From NCBI GenBank assembly GCA_031411235.1, contig JANOAR010000293.1, forward strand, positions 1-9,817: a stretch of DNA of 9,817 nt, given 5' to 3'. Positions 1-5,940 of this stretch are shown here, in pieces. Made by a program: the position numbers and the translations under genes. The notes below the pieces were generated by a model. That model was not told the origin of the DNA, made no database searches, and worked only from the letters and a program-made list of their open reading frames with translations. The first letter of the stretch is position 1. Every line of letters begins with the position of its first letter. This DNA comes from JANOAR01 sp031411235 (GTDB lineage Bacteria > Verrucomicrobiota > Verrucomicrobiia > Verrucomicrobiales > Verrucomicrobiaceae).

Positions 1-100
1 ATCGGCTAATGCCTCGTACTCCAACGAGGCCAACGTGCGCCTGGAAACGCTCGGCCCAAGGCAATGAATCGCCACGTTGGAGTACGAGGCTTTAGCCGAT
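1..100. repeat. Long imperfect inverted repeat at left edge
   Basis: Positions 1-30 and 71-100 are reverse complements at 28 of 30 positions (mismatches at 10 and 27), separated by a 40-bp spacer. The left arm also contains its own hairpin at 11-30: a 7-bp stem of gcctcgt and acgaggc around a 6-nt loop. The right arm carries the same hairpin with one mismatch. The element lies 100 bp beyond the stop codon of the minus-strand HAD gene, so in that transcript it would fold into a large stem-loop. It could be a REP/BIME-like intergenic repeat, the end of a non-autonomous mobile element, or part of a longer repeat cut by the window edge. No transposase is visible here. Confidence 0.8.
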
Positions 101-199
101 TTGTCCTTGTTCCTGTACTTCCCATTCTGTGCGCCATGCCGCTGGCTATTTTTCCAAAAACATAAGGATGGGCTGTTGTTAGTTCGGCGGACAGAACAC
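101..199. other. Short non-coding gap downstream of HAD gene
   Basis: These 99 bases lie between the inverted repeat and the stop codon of the HAD phosphatase gene. They contain a short A/T palindrome (ttttt-cc-aaaaa type, around 150-162) but no GC stem followed by a T run, so I see no classical intrinsic terminator. I see no convincing gene on either strand. Confidence 0.5.
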
Positions 200-988
200 C
201 TACCCCTGTTTGGCAAAGAAGTGCTTGAGGGCTTCGATCATGCCTTCGCTGGCGGTGCCGTTGGCGATGAAGCCGCCTTGCTCGCGGGTCCAGGCTTTGA
301 TGGGGGGGAGGGCATTGCCGGGGCAGGCGATCATTTTGGCGACGCGGCTGTCGAGCATTGAGAGGTCGTTGTAGTTGTCGCCAGCGGCGAAGCAGTGCTC
401 GGCGCGAAGGCCGAGGAGGCGGCTGAGTTCGCCGAGGGCGGAGCCTTTGCTGTAACCGGAATGGGAGAAGCGCAGGTAGATGCCGTTGCGGTGGTAGCCT
501 ACGTCGGGCTCGCGCTGGCGGTGGCGCTCGATGAGTTCGCAGATGCCGTCGAGTTCGGCATCACTATGGGCGACGATGCCGAGTTCCCCCATGTCGCCTT
601 CGAGGAATTCGCCCTTGGTCTCGGTCTCGACGATGCGCTTGATGTCGGCGAGGAAGGGCTTGTGGTCGCGGACGAAGCGGGTGTGGGCTTTGCGGGCGAG
701 TTTGTTCCATGAGCCGTAGTCCACCCATTCGCGGATGAGGCCGGGCTTATAAATCTCGCACTCCTGGGCGATGATGAAGTCGGGCTGCATGAAGATGCCG
801 TTGGAGCCGAGGCCATGCAGGGTCTGGTTGAGGCTGCGCCCGGTGTTGATGACCCAGGCTGCGCCCTGCTGGCGTAGGGCGCGGAGCATGTCGCCGAGGG
901 CGGGGTGGAAGCGGATGTCGCCCTCGGGCATGACGAGGGTGCCATCAAAGTCGAAGCAGAGGATGAAGCTAAACTTGGAGGCGGGCAT
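200..988 (-). CDS. HAD-superfamily phosphatase, subfamily IIB (Cof-like)
   Basis: A 262-residue cytosolic haloacid dehalogenase-type hydrolase, predicted to be a Mg2+-dependent phosphomonoesterase acting on a small phosphorylated metabolite such as a sugar phosphate. All four HAD motifs are visible. Motif I is DFDGTL at 13-18, with D13 as nucleophile and D15 as acid/base. Motif II is the Thr of NTGRS (T49). Motif III is K181 in GYSKGSAL. Motif IV is GDNYNDLSML at 203-212, with metal ligands D204 and D208. About 100 residues lie between motifs II and III, which fits the C2 cap of subfamily IIB, the group that includes Cof, sucrose-phosphate and mannosyl-phosphoglycerate phosphatases. The length is normal for that group. 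The ATG at 988 is preceded by a C-rich stretch with no Shine-Dalgarno sequence. The gene lies 116 bp after the 165-residue protein gene, across a long palindrome, and may be the last gene of that operon. The substrate cannot be read from sequence. Confidence 0.93.
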   Translation of the reverse strand: MPASKFSFILCFDFDGTLVMPEGDIRFHPALGDMLRALRQQGAAWVINTGRSLNQTLHGLGSNGIFMQPDFIIAQECEIYKPGLIREWVDYGSWNKLARKAHTRFVRDHKPFLADIKRIVETETKGEFLEGDMGELGIVAHSDAELDGICELIERHRQREPDVGYHRNGIYLRFSHSGYSKGSALGELSRLLGLRAEHCFAAGDNYNDLSMLDSRVAKMIACPGNALPPIKAWTREQGGFIANGTASEGMIEALKHFFAKQG

Positions 989-997
989 GGGGGTGAT

Positions 998-1102
998 GCA
1001 GAGTTATGAATGATGAGTGATGAGTTATGAATGATGAAGGGAGGGGTCAAGAGGTGACGGTCAGTTTCATCATACTTCTGAATTCATCATTCATAACTCT
1101 GC
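998..1102. repeat. Intercistronic palindrome built from three copies of a 16-bp word
   Basis: The word gagttatgaatgatga occurs at 1001-1016, again at 1022-1037 (21-bp period), and in reverse complement at 1084-1099. The first copy extends to a perfect 19-bp match (998-1016 with 1084-1102). The second extends to 17 bp (1022-1038 with 1083-1099). Two alternative perfect stems can therefore form, with loops of 67 and 44 nt. The element starts 2 nt past the stop codon of the 165-residue protein gene and ends 9 nt before the HAD start codon, so it fills nearly the whole gap. It could control mRNA processing, termination or initiation at the HAD gene, or be a low-complexity repeat with no function. 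Confidence 0.85.
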
Positions 1103-1104
1103 CT

Positions 1105-1602
1105 TTAGTATCCTGCTTCCATGAGGACGCGGTCGAGTTCTTGCTGGAAGATGGGCACGTCGGGGGCTGGGGGTTGGTAGCCGGGTTCGTTGCCTTTGAG
1201 GCCTAGGCGACCGCTTTGGTCTATGTACCAGACGGCGTCTTTGCCATCGCTGAAGGTGACTTTCCCACTGACCATGGTGCCTTCGAGCGCTTGGGTGTCG
1301 AGGACGATGTGGACGTTGTTGGCGGCGGCACCGTGGGCATTGCCGGGGGTGAAGGTGGGCTCTTCATCGAGGCTGCTGGGCGAGGCCGCAGGTGGGGTGG
1401 CTGGGGCGGGCTCGGGGACGGGTTGGGGCTTGGGTTTATCTTTGATTTTCACCTCTAGCTCCATCATCAGCAGGCGAGCGTCGAGGTAGGTTAGGGTGAC
1501 GTCGCACTCGGTTTTCAGTCGGCGCTGGATGTCGTTGAGCGTGGCTCCTTCGGCGGCCCAGGAGGCGACGGCGGCGTGTTGTTCGGGGGTAAGTTTTGCC
1601 AT
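1105..1602 (-). CDS. Uncharacterised two-part protein with Pro-rich linker
   Basis: A predicted 165-residue soluble protein with no signal peptide or membrane segment. Three parts are visible. Residues 1-55 (starting MAKLTPEQHAAVASW) are helical and look like a small helix-turn-helix or coiled segment, with AEGATLNDIQRRLK in the middle. Residues about 56-85 are a Pro/Ala linker. Residues about 95-165 are a compact beta-rich C-terminal part with GTMVSGKVTFSDGKDAVWYI followed by GRLGL and a conserved-looking GYQPPAPD tail. I recall similar proteins from Verrucomicrobia but know of no assigned function. The reading frame also opens at a GTG at 1662, only 7 bp after the sialidase stop codon, and at an ATG at 1617. 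I chose the ATG at 1602 because the following residues look like a natural N-terminus; none of the three has a Shine-Dalgarno sequence. It is probably co-transcribed with the sialidase-like gene. The N-terminal part might bind DNA or a partner, but that is a guess. Confidence 0.8.
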   Translation of the reverse strand: MAKLTPEQHAAVASWAAEGATLNDIQRRLKTECDVTLTYLDARLLMMELEVKIKDKPKPQPVPEPAPATPPAASPSSLDEEPTFTPGNAHGAAANNVHIVLDTQALEGTMVSGKVTFSDGKDAVWYIDQSGRLGLKGNEPGYQPPAPDVPIFQQELDRVLMEAGY

Positions 1603-1669
1603 GAGTATGCGTCCCATAGCTTGCTCTGGGGCGATGCCAAGGAGGGAGTGCTGTGTTTCCACAACGTGG

Positions 1670-4015
1670 CTACTTCAGCGGCGGCAGCTTGGCGCTGTAA
1701 TGCACGGCGCGGTGGCGATTGTCATCGAAGGCGAAGTGCAGCCATTGGCCGTCCTTGCTGACGAAGCCGTCGGGGTAGTTCATGCGGCCCTTGGGGCCGT
1801 CTGCGGACTCTTGCTGAAGCACTCGCTGATACGGCCAGGTCTTCATGCCGTCGAAGCTGATCCAGAGCGCCATGGGGGTGCGGGCTTTGCTGTTGGGATT
1901 GTGCAGGATGGCGACGGTGTCGCCGCCGAGATTGTAGAGCGTGGTCTTGCTGCCAGGGTTGGGGATGTTGGTGACGCTGGCGAACTCAGGCCAGGTGATG
2001 CCGCCGTCTTTGCTCTCGGCCTTGTAAAGCAGGCCGCCAAGGCCATCGGCGCGGATGACCATGGTGATGCGGCCATCGGGATGCTCGAAGAGATCGTTCT
2101 CGGCCCAGCCGAAGTAACGGCTGTTCGGCGTGAGGCGGATGTTGCCGTGTTCGCTCCACGTTTTGCCATTGTCGCTGCTGATGAGGACGCCGTTGCGAGG
2201 GTTGGTGAAGGCGCGGTCGAGCGGTGCCTTTTTCTGCTCATCATCGGGGCCGATGTAGTGCTGGAAGGGGATCATGATGCGTCCGTCTTTGGTGACGATA
2301 TGCTTGCGGATGAAGGTGCGCTCTTTGAGGCGACCGGGCACTTCGATGGGCTTGCTCCAAGTTTTGAAGGAGTCGTCGCTGGTGAGATACCAGGAGCGCC
2401 AGTCATTCGCCCAGTGCTTCGAGTGCGTGCTAAAGAACAGCGTGCTGCGCTGGCCGAGGATCATGAGTTCCGTCGGGCCTTGGCCGATGGTTTTGCCCTC
2501 GCGAGGGAAGCCGACATCGAAGGGAGCCAGCGGTGTCCAGGTCTTGCCTTGGTCGGTGCTGCGCGTCACGCCCGTGTAGTTCAGCGGTGAAGGTTCGGTA
2601 TCGCCGCCAGCAAGGATGAAGAGAATCCACGAGCCGTCGGGCAGCTCACGCAGCGTGGTGTCGCACACCATCTTGTTGGGCGTGATGCCATCGTAGGGGA
2701 TGCTCTTGAAGTCCTGTTTCGCGTCTTCGGCAGCTTGCGCCATCCACTTGGGATCAGGTTTGATCGACTTCGGCAGCTTCGGTGAGTAGGCTTTGTTGAC
2801 CACGGTCTTCTTCGGTATCCAGACGGGTGCGGCGTTGGTGGCGCGTGGTTTGGCAGGGTCGAGCGGCGGCGCTGGAGCGGGGATGCGCGGAGCAAAGTCT
2901 TCTTCGGTGAACTTCACATGCAGGATCTCGGCATCCGTGTGGCGATTCCAATCATAGAGGATGTGGATGTCGCCATTCGGCGCTTGGAAACCATCGGGAT
3001 AAGAGACGGCGGCGCGATCATCAATGAGCAGTCCTTTGCCCCAGGTCTTGCCGTCATCATCAGAGAGGAACGCCTTCAAGTTGGTGCGGTTCGGCAGGCG
3101 CACATTGATGGGACCATTCTTCACGAGAATGAGTTTCCCCGAGGCGAGGCGGCGAATAAAAAAGCGAGCGCTTGGATTCTGAATCGTGCTGGGCTGCGGC
3201 TCGCTCCATGTCGCCCCTTTGTCGGCGGATGTGCTCTCGCTGATGCCGTCCTTCGTGCGTGCGAGCATCCACAGGCTGCCGTCCTTGCGCTCGACGATCA
3301 TGTGCTCATCGAAGTCCGTGCGCGCGAAAGCCACGCCACTGCGGCGCGTCCAGGTCTTGCCTTGATCCGTGCTGGCGAAGACATTCGCCATGCGGATCAC
3401 ATCGAGATCCTTGTGCGCTTCCTTGTCCACGCCAGGGCCGTTCATGCGGTCGCGCGTCCACAGTGCCACGGGCAGCAGCCAGTCGCCATTGCTGAGCACG
3501 GTAGGTTTGTTCAACGTGCAGCCATCGGCGAATCGCACGGGCTTAGTCCACACGGGCTCAGCCGCATCGGGATCATCGCAGCGGATGTACCAGTCGCCGC
3601 AGCGTCCGTCGAAGTAGCCGATGCTTTGATCAAAGAAGCACCACAAGCGGCCCTGCGGATCCGTCCACAGATTGCCGACGAGAGCACGGCGCTCGTAGCG
3701 CACGCCGTTGAGTTCGCCATCCTGCGGATCAATGACGACACGCGGCTTCGACCACGACTTCCCATCGTCATCACTCGTCGCCAGCATGAAGAAGCCATTC
3801 GGCGAATCGCCATTGCCCACCCACGCGGCCCACAAGCGTCCCTTCGGCGTGCGGTCGAGGCCGATGATCATGTTCCCAGGTCGCACTGCATCGTCGTATT
3901 CAGGGCCGGGGGCGGTGTTGATCGCTGGCGGCTCAAGCGCGAGATCGAGCAGGGCTTTGTCCTGCGAGAAGGCTTGCAGACTGAGCAGGGAGAGGAGCAG
4001 GAGCGTGTGTTTCAT
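1670..4015 (-). CDS. Secreted sialidase-like protein with two BNR propeller domains
   Basis: A 781-residue exported protein. Residues 1-17 form a Sec signal peptide (MKHTLLLLSLLSLQAFS, cleavage probably before Q18). Nine Asp-box (BNR) repeats of the type SxDxGxTW are visible at about 81, 215, 263, 318, 486, 546, 613, 668 and 720. They fall into two domains, about 30-375 and 440-781, joined by a Pro-rich linker. Each domain ends with the same signature, YPDGF (339-343 and 747-751), followed by a closing beta strand, so the gene arose by internal duplication. Each domain also has a strand with an Arg (LART, R253; VIRAD, R655) that could belong to the sialidase Arg triad. The family cleaves terminal sialic acid or related glycosides in the periplasm or outside the cell, but many twin-propeller homologues in this phylum are uncharacterised. 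A single-propeller sialidase is usually about 350-400 residues. The 165-residue protein follows closely downstream. The ATG at 4015 has a C-rich leader without Shine-Dalgarno sequence. Confidence 0.95.
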   Translation of the reverse strand: MKHTLLLLSLLSLQAFSQDKALLDLALEPPAINTAPGPEYDDAVRPGNMIIGLDRTPKGRLWAAWVGNGDSPNGFFMLATSDDDGKSWSKPRVVIDPQDGELNGVRYERRALVGNLWTDPQGRLWCFFDQSIGYFDGRCGDWYIRCDDPDAAEPVWTKPVRFADGCTLNKPTVLSNGDWLLPVALWTRDRMNGPGVDKEAHKDLDVIRMANVFASTDQGKTWTRRSGVAFARTDFDEHMIVERKDGSLWMLARTKDGISESTSADKGATWSEPQPSTIQNPSARFFIRRLASGKLILVKNGPINVRLPNRTNLKAFLSDDDGKTWGKGLLIDDRAAVSYPDGFQAPNGDIHILYDWNRHTDAEILHVKFTEEDFAPRIPAPAPPLDPAKPRATNAAPVWIPKKTVVNKAYSPKLPKSIKPDPKWMAQAAEDAKQDFKSIPYDGITPNKMVCDTTLRELPDGSWILFILAGGDTEPSPLNYTGVTRSTDQGKTWTPLAPFDVGFPREGKTIGQGPTELMILGQRSTLFFSTHSKHWANDWRSWYLTSDDSFKTWSKPIEVPGRLKERTFIRKHIVTKDGRIMIPFQHYIGPDDEQKKAPLDRAFTNPRNGVLISSDNGKTWSEHGNIRLTPNSRYFGWAENDLFEHPDGRITMVIRADGLGGLLYKAESKDGGITWPEFASVTNIPNPGSKTTLYNLGGDTVAILHNPNSKARTPMALWISFDGMKTWPYQRVLQQESADGPKGRMNYPDGFVSKDGQWLHFAFDDNRHRAVHYSAKLPPLK

Positions 4016-4138
4016 GGTTGGGTGAGTGTGGTTGAACGGACGATGGCAGAGGATTCTGCGCTGCCGTCGGCAAATAGGCGTGTTATGTTAACAGCCGGGT
4101 GTCACTTATCCATTTAGGCGTGATAGCAAAGCGAGCAG
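4016..4138. other. Leader region upstream of sialidase-like gene
   Basis: This stretch lies just upstream of the sialidase-like start codon on the minus strand and should hold its promoter if the gene is not read through from DUF1501. An 8-bp palindrome, tgttaaca, sits at 4086-4093 and could be an operator. I could not find a convincing pair of -35 and -10 hexamers. Confidence 0.35.
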
Positions 4139-4270
4139 AGAGGGATAAGGGGCAAGGTTCAAGGGATAAGGGGAGTGGCTTCGCGCTTGAATTCAAAACC
4201 ACAGCCCAGCTACGAAGAGCATACCCGAAGGCACTCCCCTTGAACCTTTAACCTTTTCCCTTATCCCTCC
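4139..4270. repeat. Long purine/pyrimidine palindrome after DUF1501
   Basis: Arms 4139-4183 and 4226-4270 are reverse complements at 37 of 45 positions, around a 42-bp loop. The left arm is nearly all purine with T and the right arm nearly all pyrimidine with A. The word gggataagg occurs twice in the left arm (4142-4150 and 4163-4171) and inverted in the right arm (4259-4267). The loop contains a perfect 10-bp palindrome, ttgaattcaa, at 4187-4196. The element begins 24 nt beyond the DUF1501 stop codon and could act as a terminator-like or mRNA-stabilising stem-loop, although no T run follows on the minus strand. It may instead be a dispersed low-complexity repeat. Confidence 0.85.
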
Positions 4271-4294
4271 GACAGCTCATGGCGAAGACACCGC

Positions 4295-5704
4295 TTAAGC
4301 CAGTATGTCCTGCATCACATGCCCATGCACGTCGGTGAGCCTTAGGTTGCGCCCGCCGTAGAGGTAGGTCAGCGCTTCGTGGTCGAGGCCCATGAGGTGC
4401 AGCACGGTGGCCCAGAGGTCATAGACGGTGCTTACTTGCTCGATGGCCTTGTAGCCGAATTCATCGGTCGCGCCGTACGTGTGCCCGCCTTTCACGCCGC
4501 CGCCGGCCATCCAGATGCTAAAGCCGTATGGGTTGTGATCGCGGCCATTGGTGCCTTGCGCGAAGGGCGTTCTGCCAAACTCACCAGCCCAGAGGACGAG
4601 CGTGCTATCGAGCAGGCCACGCGACTTCAAGTCTTTGATCAACGCGGCGATGGGTTGATCCACTTGATAGGCCATTTTGCCATGACCCGTCACCAGGGAG
4701 CTGTGGTGATCCCAGGGGTTCGCACCATTGCCACCACCGACGTTGTTGGCCAAGGTACTCAGTTCGATGAAGCGCACGCCGCGCTCCACCAAGCGCCGCG
4801 CGAGCAGGCATTGGCGAGCATACGCGGCCTTCTTGGGCTCGGGGTCGTCCATGCCGTAGAGGGCACGGGTCGCGGCTGTCTCGCCGCTGATTTCGCACAA
4901 CTCGGGCACGGCGGATTGCATGCGCCAGGCTTGCTCATAGTTCTGGATGGCGGCTTCGACTTGGGTGTTGGAGCCGATGGTTTTTTGGAAGCCTTTGTCC
5001 ATCGCGCTGATGTAGTCGAGGCGCTGGCGTTGCAACGAGGCGACCTCGCGTGGCTGGATGTTGAGCACAGGCTCGGCTTCATCGGCTTTGATGATGGAGG
5101 CCTGATGCTGCGCGGGCAGGTAACCGTTGCCAAACAAACCCACGCCACCGTGCGGTGCCGTCGCGCCACCCGCTTGCAGCACCACATAGCCGGGGATGTC
5201 GCGCGACTCAGTGCCCAGGCCGTAGCTCGTCCACGCGCCTGCGCTCGGGTAGCCGAGGAAGGGGAAACCTGTGTGCATGAAGAAGTTGCCTTGCGCGTGC
5301 TCGCTGAACTTCGCTGTCATGCTGCGGATGACGCATAACTCATCGGCCACGCTGCCGATTTGGGGGAACAGGTCGCTCACAGGCAGGCCGCTCTGGCCGT
5401 AGTTGTTGAAGGCCCAGTGCGAGGGCTGCATGAGGCCGTTGGCATTGAACTGAGTGCGCGCGGCGGCAAAGGGCGGTGGCTGCCCGGCATACTTCGCCAG
5501 CGCAGGTTTGGGGTCGAAGGAATCGACGTGCGAGACGCCGCCACTCATGTAGCAGAAGATCACACTGCGGGCCTTGGGGGCGAATTTTTTAGCGGCAAGC
5601 GTAGCGACATCGGCGCGGGATTTTTCATCCGCCATGAGGCCAGCGAGCGCGGCTAAACCGAAGCCTGTGGAGGCACGAGCGAGGAGGTGGCGGCGGGTGG
5701 TCAT
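4295..5704 (-). CDS. DUF1501 family protein, Tat-exported
   Basis: A 469-residue protein of the DUF1501 family, which I place in the alkaline phosphatase/sulfatase-like fold. A twin-arginine leader is present: TRRHLL at 3-8, then a hydrophobic stretch to about residue 24. Family landmarks are FCYMSGGVSHVDSFDPKP at 50-67, WDHH at 331-334, GEFGRTP at 374-380 and GRDHNPYGFSIWMAGGG at 387-403; the His/Asp residues in these blocks are likely metal ligands. The length matches complete members, and the C-terminus (YLYGGRNLRLTDVHG) is the usual one. In Planctomycetota and Verrucomicrobiota the gene normally sits next to a DUF1549/DUF1553 cytochrome-type gene. None is present here: the upstream neighbour is a divergent helicase, and downstream, past a palindrome, is the sialidase-like gene. 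The biochemical role is not established. The ATG at 5704 is preceded by a C-rich leader. Confidence 0.95.
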   Translation of the reverse strand: MTTRRHLLARASTGFGLAALAGLMADEKSRADVATLAAKKFAPKARSVIFCYMSGGVSHVDSFDPKPALAKYAGQPPPFAAARTQFNANGLMQPSHWAFNNYGQSGLPVSDLFPQIGSVADELCVIRSMTAKFSEHAQGNFFMHTGFPFLGYPSAGAWTSYGLGTESRDIPGYVVLQAGGATAPHGGVGLFGNGYLPAQHQASIIKADEAEPVLNIQPREVASLQRQRLDYISAMDKGFQKTIGSNTQVEAAIQNYEQAWRMQSAVPELCEISGETAATRALYGMDDPEPKKAAYARQCLLARRLVERGVRFIELSTLANNVGGGNGANPWDHHSSLVTGHGKMAYQVDQPIAALIKDLKSRGLLDSTLVLWAGEFGRTPFAQGTNGRDHNPYGFSIWMAGGGVKGGHTYGATDEFGYKAIEQVSTVYDLWATVLHLMGLDHEALTYLYGGRNLRLTDVHGHVMQDILA

Positions 5705-5940
5705 GGCGTGGGGGCAGGGGAGCGCAGAAGGGGGTGAAGTTACGCCGTGGGTTGGATGACATTGCGCCGCATTTCATGCCGCGAGTTCTCGCCTTTCCGA
5801 TTGACTGCCGCCGAGTTGATGAGATTCGGCACATCCCCCATTTCCCGCCTCGCCATGCTGCCCCCCCTTGTCCCTTTTTCCTTATCCCCTGCGCCTCTGC
5901 GCCTAGCTCTGCCTAGCCCCCACGCTCCGCTCCCCCGCCT
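5705..5940. other. Divergent intergenic region between DUF1501 and helicase genes
   Basis: These 236 bases separate two divergent start codons and should contain both promoters. I could not identify convincing promoter hexamers. The right half is strongly pyrimidine-rich on the plus strand and includes the word ccttatccc (5880-5888), the same word that builds the palindrome at 4139-4270. It also contains short direct repeats, tgcgcc (5890s) and gcctag (about 5900-5920). Open frames here run out of the antisense strands of the flanking genes and do not look like genes. Confidence 0.5.

Noticed and set aside
1..100. Terminal inverted repeat of a complete insertion sequence
   Set aside because: The two arms are only 40 bp apart with no transposase between or beside them, so it cannot be an autonomous element; a non-autonomous repeat remains possible.
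998..1102. CRISPR array, because of regularly spaced short repeats
   Set aside because: There are only three 16-bp copies, one inverted, with a 5-bp spacer, and no cas genes.
2918..4117. A 399-codon plus-strand open frame antisense to the sialidase-like gene
   Set aside because: It mirrors the coding frame of a clear BNR-repeat protein and has no domain of its own; the same applies to the 364-codon frame at 1496-2590.
4379..5338. A 319-codon plus-strand open frame antisense to DUF1501
   Set aside because: It is a shadow of the DUF1501 coding sequence, with no recognisable domain or initiation signal.
200..5704. A new defence or multi-gene system combining the helicase, HAD phosphatase and DUF1501
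   Set aside because: The helicase is an ordinary housekeeping-type Rep/PcrA protein on the opposite strand, the others are common families, and no nuclease, toxin or known defence domain is present.
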